Shown: in pieces, positions 50,234 to 59,553 of the stretch
How positions within the stretch are numbered: the first letter of the stretch is position 1
How the letters are laid out: each line of letters opens with the position of its first letter
Source: Microvirga roseola
GTDB taxonomy: Bacteria; Pseudomonadota; Alphaproteobacteria; Rhizobiales; Beijerinckiaceae
Direction: 5' to 3'
Assembly: GCF_020866965.1 (NCBI RefSeq)
Contig: NZ_JAJATX010000001.1
Span: forward strand, 62,001 to 126,000
DNA length: 64,000 nucleotides
The notes under the pieces: model-generated
Database searches by the model: none
What the model was told of the DNA's origin: nothing
The model's input: the letters and a program-made list of their open reading frames with translations, nothing else
Program-made: the position numbers and the translations under genes

Positions 50234-50884
50234 GTGCCAGACATCCGCGCCGCCATCATCCCCGTGACGCCCTTCCAGCAGAACTGCACCCTGCTCTGGT
50301 GCGAGAAGACGAAGAAGGCCGCTGTCGTCGATCCCGGCGGCGATGTCGACCGTATCAAGGACGCTATCGCTCAGAGCGGCGTCACCGTCGAAAAGATCAT
50401 CCTCACTCACGGCCATATCGACCATGCGGGCGGTGCAGCGGAGTTGAAGGAGGATCTCGGCGTTCCGATCGAGGGACCGCACCGGGATGACGACTTTCTC
50501 CTCCAGGGGCTCGCGGTGCAGGGACGCGCCTACGGGTTCGAGGCGCGCGCCGTCACGCCCGACCGCTGGCTCGAGGAAGGCGATACGGTAAGCGTGGGCG
50601 AACTCACCCTCGGCGTTCTGCACTGCCCCGGGCATTCGCCGGGCAGCGTCGTGCTGGTCTCGCGCGAGCAGCGCTTTGCGCTCGTGGGCGACGTGCTGTT
50701 CCAGGGCTCGGTCGGACGGGTGGATCTGCCCGGCGGTGATGGCAAGGCGCTGATCCGCTCGATCAAGGACAAGCTCCTGCCGCTCGGCGACGACATCGCC
50801 TTCATCTGCGGCCATGGTCCCATGAGCACCATCGGTCAGGAGCGGCCGACCAATCCCTTCCTGCAGGGCGAAGGATTGCTGTGA
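50234..50884 (+). CDS. MBL-fold metallohydrolase (glyoxalase II-like)
   Basis: 216 residues from GTG at 50234 (VPDIRAAIIPVTPFQQNC), with GAGG upstream; an in-frame ATG at 50129 adds 35 residues unlike the family. Metal motif THGHIDHAGG, further ligands in HCPGHSPGS, VGDVLF and CGHGP. Small MBL hydrolases of this kind act on thioesters or lactones; substrate unknown. Divergent from frmA, so a thiol-related role is possible. A convergent katA gene follows about 180 bases on. Confidence 0.88.
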   Translation: MPDIRAAIIPVTPFQQNCTLLWCEKTKKAAVVDPGGDVDRIKDAIAQSGVTVEKIILTHGHIDHAGGAAELKEDLGVPIEGPHRDDDFLLQGLAVQGRAYGFEARAVTPDRWLEEGDTVSVGELTLGVLHCPGHSPGSVVLVSREQRFALVGDVLFQGSVGRVDLPGGDGKALIRSIKDKLLPLGDDIAFICGHGPMSTIGQERPTNPFLQGEGLL

Positions 50885-51068
50885 GACATCGGCGCCCACC
50901 GTCTTATCCCACCTCAGGATGAGGCCGTGGTGTATGCAGTGCAAAGAGAAGCGGCACGGGATGGCTCCCGCGCCGCTCCGTCCGACAGATGATTGCGCCC
51001 CTACGGCCTTCTTCACTGTCGGTTGCCGTCGAGAGCGCCGAGAACCGGCGCTCTGCGCTTTTGATGCG

Positions 51069-52529
51069 TCAGGCCGCCTGGATCCGTACGGCGTCCTTCA
51101 CGCCCATGCGCTCGGCCACACCGAGGCCATAGGCCTTGTCCGCGAGATAGAAGTGCACGATCTGGCGCTTCACGATCTCGACCGGCACACCCTGCATCGC
51201 TTCCGCGATATTGTCCATGAGCCGGTTCTGCTCGTCGGGCGTCATGAGGCGGAACAGGTCGCCGGGCTGCTTGTAGTCGTCGTTTCCTGCGCGGTGGTCG
51301 TAGCGGTCGGCGTCGCCCGAAATCTTGAGCTGCGGCTCGGCGGCGCGCTTCGTCTGCACCGGACCGTCGAAGGAGTTCGGCTCGTAATAGGCATCGCCCC
51401 GGTTCGGGATGTCGAACAGCATCGAGCCGTCGGCATGATAATGGCGGACCGGGCAGCGCGGGCGGTTCACCGGCAGAGCCTCGTAATGCGTGCCGACGCG
51501 ATAGCGGTGCGCATCCGCATAGGCGAAGATGCGTCCCTGCAGCATCTTGTCGGGAGAGAAGCTGATGCCCGGCACGATGTTCGACGGCGAGAACGAGGAC
51601 TGCTCCACCTCCGCGAAATAGTGCTGGGCGTTGCGGTTGAGCTCGAGCACGCCGACCTCGATCAGCGGGTAGTCCCCATGCGGCCACACCTTAGTGAGGT
51701 CGAACGGGTTGTACAGGGTCTTCTCCGCGTTGGTCTCGGGCATGATCTGGACGCAGAACTTCCAGCGCGGGAAGTCGCCCTTCTCGATGGCTTCGTAGAG
51801 ATCGCGCTGGGAGCTCTCGCGGTCCTTGGCCACGACGGCTTCGGCCTCGCGATTCGTCCAGGTCTTGATGCCCTGCATGGACTTGAAGTGGAACTTCACC
51901 CAGAAGCGCTCACCGGCCTCGTTAATGAACGAGTAGGTGTGCGAGCCAAAGCCGTGCATGGCGCGGTAGTTCTGCGGCAGGCCGCGATCCGAGAACAGGA
52001 TCGTGACCTGGTGCAGGCTCTCGGGGCTGAGCGACCAGAAATCCCACATGGCGGTGGGCGAACGCAGATTCGTCGAGGGATGGCGCTTCTGCGTGCGGAT
52101 GAAGTCGGGGAACTTCAGCGGGTCCCGGATGAAGAACACCGGCGTGTTGTTGCCCACGATGTCCCAGTTGCCTTCTTCCGTGTAGACCTTCAGCGCGAAG
52201 CCACGCACGTCGCGCTCTGCATCGGCCGCGCCGCGCTCGCCCGCGACGGTGGAGAAGCGCAGGAACACTTCCGTCTGCTTGCCGACCTCGGAGAAGACCT
52301 TCGCCTTGGAATACTTGGTGATGTCGTTGGTGATCGTGAGCGTGCCGTAAGCCGCCGATCCCTTGGCGTGCACCACGCGCTCCGGAATGCGTTCCCGGTT
52401 CTGGTGCGCCAGCTTCTCGATGAGCTGGTAATCCTGGAGCAGCAGCGGACCGCGCTCGCCGGCGGTGAGGCTGTTCTGGTTGTCGGCGATCGGCGCGCCG
52501 GCCGTCGTCGTCATCGTCGGTTTCGTCAT
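51069..52529 (-). CDS. katA: Catalase, small-subunit haem type
   Basis: 486 residues from ATG at 52529 ([14 protein letters not shown]) with AGGGGG upstream. Catalytic His54 in [13 protein letters not shown], Asn in [17 protein letters not shown], and the proximal haem Tyr in [15 protein letters not shown]. No extra C-terminal domain, as in clade 3 catalases. Divergent from oxyR across a 100-base gap, the standard peroxide-response pair. Confidence 0.97.
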   Translation of the reverse strand: MTKPTMTTTAGAPIADNQNSLTAGERGPLLLQDYQLIEKLAHQNRERIPERVVHAKGSAAYGTLTITNDITKYSKAKVFSEVGKQTEVFLRFSTVAGERGAADAERDVRGFALKVYTEEGNWDIVGNNTPVFFIRDPLKFPDFIRTQKRHPSTNLRSPTAMWDFWSLSPESLHQVTILFSDRGLPQNYRAMHGFGSHTYSFINEAGERFWVKFHFKSMQGIKTWTNREAEAVVAKDRESSQRDLYEAIEKGDFPRWKFCVQIMPETNAEKTLYNPFDLTKVWPHGDYPLIEVGVLELNRNAQHYFAEVEQSSFSPSNIVPGISFSPDKMLQGRIFAYADAHRYRVGTHYEALPVNRPRCPVRHYHADGSMLFDIPNRGDAYYEPNSFDGPVQTKRAAEPQLKISGDADRYDHRAGNDDYKQPGDLFRLMTPDEQNRLMDNIAEAMQGVPVEIVKRQIVHFYLADKAYGLGVAERMGVKDAVRIQAA

Positions 52530-52629
52530 GATCGTCCCCCTATGGATTGGGGACGCAAGATGCACAGCTAGGCCTATAAGATCCAATTGTATTGATTAGA
52601 AAGTGCGATCAGATATTCTTATCGCCATC
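52530..52629. promoter_or_regulatory. Divergent katA-oxyR promoter region
   Basis: About 100 bases between the katA and oxyR starts. It is AT-richer than its surroundings; CAAT-TGT-ATTG at 52584-52594 is a short inverted repeat. OxyR is expected to bind here, but I see no classic ATAG-repeat match, so the site itself is not settled. Confidence 0.5.
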
Positions 52630-53529
52630 ATGGTCACCCTCCGTCAGCTCCGCTATTTCGAAGCCCTCGCCCGGATGAAGCATTTCGGCATGGCGGCCAG
52701 CGCCTGCGCCGTGACCCAGCCCGCTCTCTCCATGCAGATCAAGGAGCTGGAGCGGGAGCTTGGCGTGGAACTCGTCGAGCGGCGAGGCAACTCCGTTGCG
52801 CTGACCCATGTCGGCCAGGAGATCGCCGGACGGGCCGAATCGATCCTGAACCAGGTGCGGGAACTCTCCGACTGCGCCCGCCAGCACCAGGGCATTCTCG
52901 CCGGGCCGCTGCGGCTCGGAATCATTCCCTCCATCGCGCCCTATCTCCTGCCCGTCATCCTGACGGAAGCAGGAAGGCATTATCCCTCCCTCGACCTGCA
53001 GATCCGCGAAACGCAGACCGGCGCCCTCGTCGACGAGTTGATCCGGGGCGACCTGGACGCCGTTCTGCTGGCCCTGCCCGTTCAGCAGCCGCAGCTCGAA
53101 GCCATGGAGCTTTTCGACGACCGTTTTCTCATCGCCGTCCAGAGCCAGTCCGCTCGGGACTGGGAGGCCTGCGACCTGCGCACCCGCATCGGGCAGGAGC
53201 GGCTTCTGCTGCTAGAGGAGGGCCATTGCCTGAGAGATCAGGCGCTTCAGTACTGCCACATCGCCAACATGCAGGCCCGCAAGGCGCTGGGCGCTGCCTC
53301 GCTCACCACCATCATGCAGATGGTGGCGGCCGGCCACGGCATCACGCTCCTGCCGGAACTCTGCGCCGAAGCGGAGGTCGACCGGCAGAGGGTGGCCCTT
53401 ATCGCCTTTCCTGAGGATCCCCCGATGCGCACCATCGGCCTCGCCTGGCGGCGGACATCGAGCCGGAAGAGCGATTTTGCGGCACTCGGCCATCTCATCC
53501 AAAACATGCGGCAGAGCGAAGCCGCCTGA
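52630..53529 (+). CDS. oxyR: OxyR, hydrogen-peroxide-sensing LysR regulator
   Basis: 299 residues. N-terminal winged helix TLRQLRYFEALARMKHFGMAASACAVTQPALSMQIKELE; C-domain with the redox pair C200 and C209 in GHCLRDQALQYC, which matches E. coli C199/C208. MVAAGHGITLLPEL is also OxyR-like. Start taken as ATG at 52630; a GTG at 52603 would add nine residues and neither has a strong ribosome site. It most likely activates the divergent katA gene. Confidence 0.94.
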   Translation: MVTLRQLRYFEALARMKHFGMAASACAVTQPALSMQIKELERELGVELVERRGNSVALTHVGQEIAGRAESILNQVRELSDCARQHQGILAGPLRLGIIPSIAPYLLPVILTEAGRHYPSLDLQIRETQTGALVDELIRGDLDAVLLALPVQQPQLEAMELFDDRFLIAVQSQSARDWEACDLRTRIGQERLLLLEEGHCLRDQALQYCHIANMQARKALGAASLTTIMQMVAAGHGITLLPELCAEAEVDRQRVALIAFPEDPPMRTIGLAWRRTSSRKSDFAALGHLIQNMRQSEAA

Positions 53530-53539
53530 TGCAAAGAAA

Positions 53540-53568
53540 AAGGCTCCCGGCGCGAACCGGAGAGCCTT
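53540..53568. terminator. Hairpin terminator between oxyR and the YeeE-like gene
   Basis: AAGGCTCCCGG and CCGGAGAGCCTT pair with one bulged T around CGCGAA, between two convergent stops (53529 and 53589). A/T tracts on the left side favour use by the minus strand transcript. Confidence 0.75.
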
Positions 53569-53588
53569 GCCTGTGAGGACCGGGCGGC

Positions 53589-54824
53589 TCAGCAGCCGGT
53601 GAGCTTCACGCGCTCGACCTCAAGACCGAAGAGCGGGCGCACCCGCGTGCCGATCACGTTGCCGGCGAAGGCCGCCACGAGCCAGACCCAGCCGTGCAGG
53701 CTGCCCGAGGCGATGCCGGAGAAATAGGCTCCGATATTGCAGCCATAGGCGAGCCGCGCCCCATAACCGAGGAGCAGGCCGCCGGCGATGGCGGCGGCAG
53801 CCGAGCGGAGGGGAATCTTCCACACGGGAGAAAAGCGCCCGGCGAGCGCAGCGGCGAAGAGCGCACCGAGGACGATGCCGAAATTCATCACGCTCGTGAT
53901 GTCGTTGAAGACGCTGCCGTTGAGCTCGGCCTGCCGGGCGGGCGAGGACCAGTAGGGCCAGGTCGCCGGTTCGAACCCGATGACGGCCGCGATCTTCGAC
54001 CCCCAGAGCGCGAAGGCCGAGGTGATGCCCCAGGGGCGTCCGGCGAGATAGAGCGTCGCGAAGTTCAAAAGCGCCAGCGCCACCGCGCCTGCCACGAGCG
54101 GCCAAGGCCCGCGCAGGAAGCGGGCAAGGCCCTGACGGGGCGACGGATTGGCCTCGACTAGGCGGCCGTGGCGGCGCTTCTCCAGCACGATCGTCACGGC
54201 GGTGATGGCGGCGAAGACGGCGAGCTGGACGGCAAGCCCGGTCCAGAGACCCCAGAGCTCGATGACGGAGACCTTCGGCAGACTCGGCAGGGCCATCCAC
54301 CAGTGCAGGTGCGCTGCGCCGATGGCGGAGCCCGCGATGAAGGCGGCGAGCGTGATCAGCATGCGGGTCGACCCGCCGCCGACCGTGTAGAGCGTGCCGG
54401 AGGCGCAGCCGCCCCCGAGCTGCATGCCGATGCCGAAGAGAAAGGCGCCCACGATGACCGAAAGGCCTGCGGGCGCGACGAGCCCGGCGACCGGCTGGCC
54501 GAAGAGGGAGCCGGAGGCGAGGACCGGAAAGAACAGGGCGGAGGCGACGGCGAGCATCACCATCTGGGCCCTAAGGCCTTCGCCGCGGCGATCCGCGATG
54601 AAGACTCGCCAGGCCGAGGTGAAGCCGAAGGCCGCATGATAGAGCACGAGGCCGAGGGCCGCCCCGAGGACATAGAGCGCGGCCTGGCGCGGATCGATGG
54701 CGGCGCCCAGAAGCGCCGCGCCGCCGATGATGCCGGCCGCCGCCGTAAGGGAGGCCGGGGCGTTGATGTTCAGGCCCGTCCGGCTTCCGATGGAAAGCGG
54801 CGAGACCACTGCAGAGCTGGACAT
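53589..54824 (-). CDS. YeeE/YedE (TsuA-like) thiosulfate/sulfur-compound transporter
   Basis: 411 residues with roughly ten hydrophobic segments in two halves, a full-length YeeE fold. Conserved Cys motifs GGGCASGTLYTVGGGS and YGCNIGAYFSGIASGSLHGW each fit the sulfur-relay Cys of TsuA. Known family members import thiosulfate or selenium/sulfur compounds. It is divergent from a cysteine synthase gene, with a palindromic operator in the gap, so thiosulfate import for cysteine synthesis is a good guess. The closing residues VKLTGC put one Cys at the very C-terminus. Confidence 0.86.
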   Translation of the reverse strand: MSSSAVVSPLSIGSRTGLNINAPASLTAAAGIIGGAALLGAAIDPRQAALYVLGAALGLVLYHAAFGFTSAWRVFIADRRGEGLRAQMVMLAVASALFFPVLASGSLFGQPVAGLVAPAGLSVIVGAFLFGIGMQLGGGCASGTLYTVGGGSTRMLITLAAFIAGSAIGAAHLHWWMALPSLPKVSVIELWGLWTGLAVQLAVFAAITAVTIVLEKRRHGRLVEANPSPRQGLARFLRGPWPLVAGAVALALLNFATLYLAGRPWGITSAFALWGSKIAAVIGFEPATWPYWSSPARQAELNGSVFNDITSVMNFGIVLGALFAAALAGRFSPVWKIPLRSAAAAIAGGLLLGYGARLAYGCNIGAYFSGIASGSLHGWVWLVAAFAGNVIGTRVRPLFGLEVERVKLTGC

Positions 54825-54929
54825 GGATTTTTCCTGGCTGCGTGAAGGCGGCGCCTGCCGGGGCGCCTTGCAGATTCACAATGTGGTTTATCATATAATA
54901 CGTCAAGTGGTGTGTTTTAAATCATAAAT

Positions 54930-54946
54930 TCACATTTTAAATGTGA
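54930..54946. promoter_or_regulatory. Palindromic operator candidate between YeeE-like and cysteine synthase genes
   Basis: TCACATTT-T-AAATGTGA is a perfect eight-bp inverted repeat in an AT-rich gap. A weaker TTCACA-ATGTG half-like copy lies at 54876-54885, nearer the YeeE-like gene. A regulator of sulfur supply is the natural candidate; none is in the window. Confidence 0.6.
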
Positions 54947-55002
54947 TTAAACCTTGCTATAGAAGGCCCTTGCACCTTCCATTCCCCGAGGCAGACCAAG
55001 AT

Positions 55003-56034
55003 ATGAGCATCAAACCCGACGTTCTCGCCGCCATCGGCCAGACGCCCCTGATCAAGCTGCGCCGCGCCTCCGAGCTGACCGGCTGCACGATCCTGGGCAA
55101 GGCCGAGTTCATGAATCCCGGCCAGTCCGTGAAGGACCGGGCGGCTCTCTTCATCGTGCGGGATGCGATCCGCCGGGGAGCGCTCAGACCCGGCGGCGTC
55201 GTCGTCGAGGGCACGGCGGGCAATACCGGGATCGGTCTGGCGCTGGTGGGCAATGCTCTGGGATTCAGGACGGTGATCGTGATTCCCGAGACGCAGAGCC
55301 CGGAGAAGAAGGACATGCTGCGGCTCGCGGGCGCGGAGCTGATCGAGGTGCTCGCCGTGCCCTACGCCAATCCCAACAACTACGTGAAGGTCTCAGGCCG
55401 TCTGGCCGAGCGCCTCGCAGCCTCCGAGCCGAACGGGGCGATCTGGGCCAACCAGTTCGACAACGTGGCGAACCGGCAGGCGCATATCGAGGGAACGGGG
55501 CCCGAGATCTGGGAGCAGACGGAGGGTAAGGTCGACGGTTTCATCTGCGCCGTCGGCACGGGCGGCACGCTCGCGGGAACCGGCATCGCGCTGAAGGAGA
55601 AAAATCCGAAGGTCGTGATCGGCCTCGCCGACCCGATGGGTGCGGCGCTTCACTCCTACTATACCGCCGGCGAGCTGAAGGCGACCGGCTCCTCGATCAC
55701 GGAAGGCATCGGGCAGGGACGCATCACAAAAAACCTGGAAGGCGCACCCATCGACGTCTCGTTCCAGATTCCCGACGAGGAGGCGGTTCCGGTCATCTTC
55801 GACCTTCTGGAGCATGAGGGCCTGTGCCTCGGCGGCTCGTCCGGCATCAACGTGGCGGGCGCGATCCGTCTCGCTAAGCATCTCGGGCCGGGGCACACCA
55901 TCGTCACCGTGCTCTGCGATGCCGGCACGCGCTACCAGTCGAAGCTCTTCAACCCGGACTTCCTGCGCGCGAAGAACCTGCCGGTTCCCGCATGGATCGA
56001 GCGGACGACGAGGATCGATCCGGGACTCGTCTAG
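55003..56034 (+). CDS. cysK: Cysteine synthase A (O-acetylserine sulfhydrylase)
   Basis: PLP enzyme that makes cysteine from O-acetylserine and sulfide. 343 residues from ATG at 55003 (MSIKPDVLAAIGQTPLIKL); a start 20 codons earlier overlaps the operator palindrome. Schiff-base Lys44 in MNPGQSVKDRAA, EGTAGNTGIGLA (PLP loop 69-80), GTGGTLAGTG and LGGSSGINVAGAI. The VEGTAGNTGIGLALVGNALG loop is like the long-form CysK seen in Hyphomicrobiales. Divergent partner is a thiosulfate-type transporter. Confidence 0.92.
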   Translation: MSIKPDVLAAIGQTPLIKLRRASELTGCTILGKAEFMNPGQSVKDRAALFIVRDAIRRGALRPGGVVVEGTAGNTGIGLALVGNALGFRTVIVIPETQSPEKKDMLRLAGAELIEVLAVPYANPNNYVKVSGRLAERLAASEPNGAIWANQFDNVANRQAHIEGTGPEIWEQTEGKVDGFICAVGTGGTLAGTGIALKEKNPKVVIGLADPMGAALHSYYTAGELKATGSSITEGIGQGRITKNLEGAPIDVSFQIPDEEAVPVIFDLLEHEGLCLGGSSGINVAGAIRLAKHLGPGHTIVTVLCDAGTRYQSKLFNPDFLRAKNLPVPAWIERTTRIDPGLV

Positions 56035-56083
56035 GCGGCGGGCCGCCAGACCGGCTGTACGGGTCGGGCGGCCAGTCTGTGCG

Positions 56084-56524
56084 TCAGGCGGCGGCGGGAG
56101 CGCTGCTCTCCGGCATCGCAGGCGTGGGGCTCTCGTCGGGCCGCAGCTGGCTGCTCCGGGTCAGGTTCGTCGTCGGGCGGCTCGTCACCGTCTGCGCCGG
56201 TTTCGCAGGCGTGCTCTGAAGATCCATCTGGATGCTTTCGAGAAGATCGAGCAGCCAGGACTGTCCGGGCTGGAGCCTATCCTGCAGCGCCGCCTTCGCG
56301 ACATCGACCTTTGCGGAGATTTCCAGCGCGCTGCGGGACTGCGCCGCGCTGAAATCCTGCTCCAGCGTCTCGAGCTCGCGCAGGAGTTCGTCGCGAAGCG
56401 GCCGCTGGTCCTCGACAGAGATCAGCGGCGAGTTCAGCATGCCGCGCAGGGCCGCCCACCGCAGGCCGAGTGCGCTCACCGTTTGAGTTCCGTCGAGTCC
56501 CGCCAGATTCTTGGTTTCAGCCAT
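56084..56524 (-). CDS. Conserved-looking helical protein of unknown function
   Basis: 146 residues; ATG at 56524. Helical N-terminal two thirds (LLRELETLEQDFSAAQSRSALEISAKVDVAKAAL) and a disordered Pro/Thr/Ser tail. No signal peptide or catalytic motif. Codon use matches its neighbours. Lies between cysteine synthase and TauE; not recognised. Confidence 0.65.
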   Translation of the reverse strand: MAETKNLAGLDGTQTVSALGLRWAALRGMLNSPLISVEDQRPLRDELLRELETLEQDFSAAQSRSALEISAKVDVAKAALQDRLQPGQSWLLDLLESIQMDLQSTPAKPAQTVTSRPTTNLTRSSQLRPDESPTPAMPESSAPAAA

Positions 56525-56674
56525 GGTCCGTCCCTTTCGTGAGTACTGAATCGCACCGCGACAGGAAGAGCCATGCTTATGGCGTCAATCGGGCAGCGCA
56601 CCGGACTTTCGCGAAGCGGCGGCAGCCCTTTCGGAGCATGGTGAATGCATCGTTAAGAAGGGGCCGGTCTCATT

Positions 56675-57442
56675 CTAGCGAATGAAGAACACGAGCGTCA
56701 GGGCCGCGCCTACGAGAATGACGAGCCAGCGGATGACGCTGGCGGGCAGGCGGCGTCCGAACACCACCCCGAGATAGCCGCCCGCGACCGAGGCCACGCC
56801 GACGATGAAGGTCTCCTGCCAGCTGACGAGCCCCGCCACGACGAAGATCACCACGGCGATCAGCTGAATCAGCGTCGAGCACAGGTGCTTGGCGGAATTG
56901 ATCAGGTGGAAATCGTCGCCCTCGGTGATGGCGAGCGCCGCCAGCATGACTATGCCCATGCCCGCGCCGAAGAAGCCGCCATAGATCGCGACGCAGAGCT
57001 GGAAGGCGAGCCCCGCCGCCCAGGCCTTGGTGGAGGGATGATCGTCTTCCTGCTTGCCGATCCTGCGGGCGAGCGCCACGATCTTGGGGCTTGCCGCGAA
57101 GAGGAGGGTGGCGAAGAGCAAGAGCCACGGCACGAGCTGCCGGAAGGCGGCATTGTTGGTGACTGTGAGAATGTAAGCCCCGATCAGGCCGCCGATGAGG
57201 CTCACGACGCCAAGGGCCGCGAAGCGCCGGAGATTGGCGGCGAGCTCCCGGCGATAGGCCCAGGCGCTGGCGAGATTGGCAGGCGTGACCGCCACTGCGC
57301 TTGTCGCATTGGCGACGATCGCCGGCAGGCCGGAAGCCACGAGCGCCGAGAAGGTAAAGAAGGTACCGCCGCCCGCAATCGCATTGACGAGACCGGCTGC
57401 AAGGCCGGAGGCGGCGAGCAGCGCCGCAGTGGTCAGTTCCAT
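56675..57442 (-). CDS. TauE/SafE-family sulfite exporter-like permease
   Basis: 255 residues, seven to eight hydrophobic helices. Family motif in the first half GLAAGLVNAIAGGGTFFTFSALVASGLP and second half GFFGAGMGIVMLAALAITEG with a shared helix-hinge. Members export sulfite or sulfonates in some bacteria. It lies near the YeeE-like and cysK genes, fitting a sulfur theme but not proving it. Confidence 0.85.
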   Translation of the reverse strand: MELTTAALLAASGLAAGLVNAIAGGGTFFTFSALVASGLPAIVANATSAVAVTPANLASAWAYRRELAANLRRFAALGVVSLIGGLIGAYILTVTNNAAFRQLVPWLLLFATLLFAASPKIVALARRIGKQEDDHPSTKAWAAGLAFQLCVAIYGGFFGAGMGIVMLAALAITEGDDFHLINSAKHLCSTLIQLIAVVIFVVAGLVSWQETFIVGVASVAGGYLGVVFGRRLPASVIRWLVILVGAALTLVFFIR

Positions 57443-57646
57443 GATCGGTCAGTCTTGAGGTGGAAACGGGAGCGGAAGGGTCGGAGAGGCGGACATAGCA
57501 CGGCGGATTTTTCGCAGCCCATTGGGCGAAGGTCTACCATGAAGCCCCGGTCCAAATGCCGCAAAAGGCCCCTCCGCAGCGCTTTGCTGTGGATCGCAGG
57601 GCCTCCATCCATTGCCAGAATTCCCAGAAATGCGGATTTTGATCAC

Positions 57647-57904
57647 ATGACGAATGTGATCCCGTTCGCACCGCGCATGAAGCAGGGTCCGTCCACCGCC
57701 CCCGAGGCGGAGGACAGGGCTGCGCTCGCGGCCGACCTGATCGACCTCGTCGAGCGCGTCAGGGAAATGACCGAGCGCGCCGCCGCCCTTCCGGGTCCAT
57801 CGCTCCAGATCGAGCAGACGGCCCAGAACCTCCTCGATGCCGGCACTGCGCTCGAACGCGCGGTGGAAGCGCTCACCGAGGACGGGGAGTGGGTGCCTTT
57901 CTAG
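57647..57904 (+). CDS. Small helical protein
   Basis: 85 residues from ATG at 57647 (MTNVIPFAPRMKQGPS). Long amphipathic helix ALAADLIDLVERVREMTERAAAL, then IEQTAQNLLDAGTALERAVEAL. The NVIPFAPR start is seen in small alphaproteobacterial proteins of unknown role. No good ribosome site upstream; the opposite strand is also open, so confidence is moderate. Confidence 0.6.
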   Translation: MTNVIPFAPRMKQGPSTAPEAEDRAALAADLIDLVERVREMTERAAALPGPSLQIEQTAQNLLDAGTALERAVEALTEDGEWVPF

Positions 57905-57934
57905 CCTCCCGCCTCAGCCCGCTCGCGGGGCTCG

Positions 57935-59479
57935 TCACTTCAAAGCCTGGAGCCGTTCGCCGGCCTGAGCGATGCCGGAGGCCAGCGCCTTGGCATAGAG
58001 GTCCCGCGCCTTCTTCGCATCGCCGCGAATGCCCAGCACGCCGATCTTAGCGAGCATATGGGGGTCGAAGGTCTCCGCCAGCATGAAGGTGGCGCGCGGA
58101 TTGCCGTCCTCCATGGAGCGTTCGAGTAGAAGGCGCGCGCCGCTCACGTCGCCATTGCGGATGAGTTCGTCGGCGCGGGCGGTGAGACGGTCGTCCGTGA
58201 TCGCCGGCGCGCGGATGGCCTCGATCTTGTCGGCGGCGGAGGGAATGGACGCCGTGGTCGCGAGCGGATCGTCGATGGGCGCGGCCGCCAGCGGCGCAAG
58301 CTCCGACATCGGAAGGGCGGATGCGACCTCCCGCGGCGCCGGTTGGGGTGGGGGCATGGGAGAGGCGGAGCCGGTGACCAGAAGGAGCTGGAACGCCCGC
58401 GGATGGGGCGCTTCGTTCCAGGCAGGCGGCGGCAGCGTGTCGGTGTCGTCGAGACGCATCATCAGCGGCACCGCGGCACTCTGCTCCGCCTCCGCCTGGA
58501 TGACGCGCAGCTCCTCGATGGCGTCCGCAAGCTCACGGGTCAGGGCATCGCCGCGCACCTGCGCCTGTGCGAGGTGCTCCGTCAGCTCGCTGATGCGCGA
58601 GGAGGCCGACGCGGCGCTGCGCTCGGCCTCAGCCTGCATCGCGCTCAATTCTTCCTGCGCCTCCGTGAGGTCTCGCGCGACGCTCTCGCTCTTCTCCCGC
58701 TCCTGCTGCACCTGGTATTCTAGCTCCGCGATCTTCGCTTCGCTCTCGGCGGTCTTCTGACCGTTGAGATCCTGCGCGGTGCGGTGCTCGCTCTCCAGAG
58801 TTTCCAGCCGTCGTGCGGACTCGTCGCTCTTGGCCTGCGCTTGGCTCAAGGCGTCCTGCAATTCGGCAATTCTGGCTGCGGAAGACGCCATATCGTTCTC
58901 GCGCAGCGTAAGCAGGGCGCGGTGCTCCTCGGCAAGGGCATCGAATTCCTGCGAGAGAGCGCCGTGTCGTGTCTGCTCCTGCTCAAGGGCTTGCCGCAGC
59001 TCGTCCATGGCGGCGGTATCGGGCGGTGCGGGAAGGGCGCAGATATCTGCGGCCGGCTGGGCATCCTTCAGATCGGCTGGAGCGGGAACGGCGGAGGAAT
59101 CCTCCCCGCGAATGCCGAGATTCTGCAAGGCCGGGAGCAGATTCGGGTCCTCGACCCGGTCGATGAGAACGATGGCAAGGGTTCCCATCTCGATCGCCGC
59201 ATTCAGCCGCTTGCGGGCTTGGTCTACTTGGCCTTCCCTGATGAACGCTTCGAGTTCACCTGCGAGCTTCTTACGCTCTGCGGTGCTGAGCAGCACCGGC
59301 AGAAGCGTCGAGAATTCCTCCGGGCTTCCCAGTGCAAGGGACATAGGACTCCTCTGCTGGCCGTCAGAGCCTGCGGGAGGTGTTTCCTGCGCCCGTGCGG
59401 AGTTGGGAAGCACAGCGGTGGACAGCGCGATTATTCCCGCGGCTGCAGTCGAGAATACGAGATGATTGCGTCCACTCAT
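57935..59479 (-). CDS. Secreted coiled-coil protein with C-terminal Sel1/TPR-like repeat
   Basis: 514 residues. Signal peptide-like N-terminus LVFSTAAAGIIALSTAVLPNSARAQ, then an IREGQVDQARKRL unit, a long heptad-rich coiled coil at about 155-340 (ELRQALEQEQTRHGALSQEF and on), a Pro-rich linker and a C-terminal ARADELIRNGDVSGARLLLERSMEDGNPRATFMLAETFDP TPR/Sel1-like region, ending AKKARDLYAKALASGIAQAGERL. Periplasmic scaffold is likely; function unknown. It lies 75 bases downstream of the TAXI gene on the same strand. Confidence 0.75.
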   Translation of the reverse strand: MSGRNHLVFSTAAAGIIALSTAVLPNSARAQETPPAGSDGQQRSPMSLALGSPEEFSTLLPVLLSTAERKKLAGELEAFIREGQVDQARKRLNAAIEMGTLAIVLIDRVEDPNLLPALQNLGIRGEDSSAVPAPADLKDAQPAADICALPAPPDTAAMDELRQALEQEQTRHGALSQEFDALAEEHRALLTLRENDMASSAARIAELQDALSQAQAKSDESARRLETLESEHRTAQDLNGQKTAESEAKIAELEYQVQQEREKSESVARDLTEAQEELSAMQAEAERSAASASSRISELTEHLAQAQVRGDALTRELADAIEELRVIQAEAEQSAAVPLMMRLDDTDTLPPPAWNEAPHPRAFQLLLVTGSASPMPPPQPAPREVASALPMSELAPLAAAPIDDPLATTASIPSAADKIEAIRAPAITDDRLTARADELIRNGDVSGARLLLERSMEDGNPRATFMLAETFDPHMLAKIGVLGIRGDAKKARDLYAKALASGIAQAGERLQALK

Positions 59480-59553
59480 TTCGGACTTCCCTTGCCTCTG
59501 ATGCCGAAGGCGGCACGACCGGCCTTGGCTTCCAGTCGTGCCTGTGGCTGTTC

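Noticed and set aside
57643-57876. Minus-strand 77-codon frame opposite the 85-residue gene
   Set aside because: Ser/Arg-rich composition; the plus-strand frame has the better helix and a typical NVIPFAPR start.
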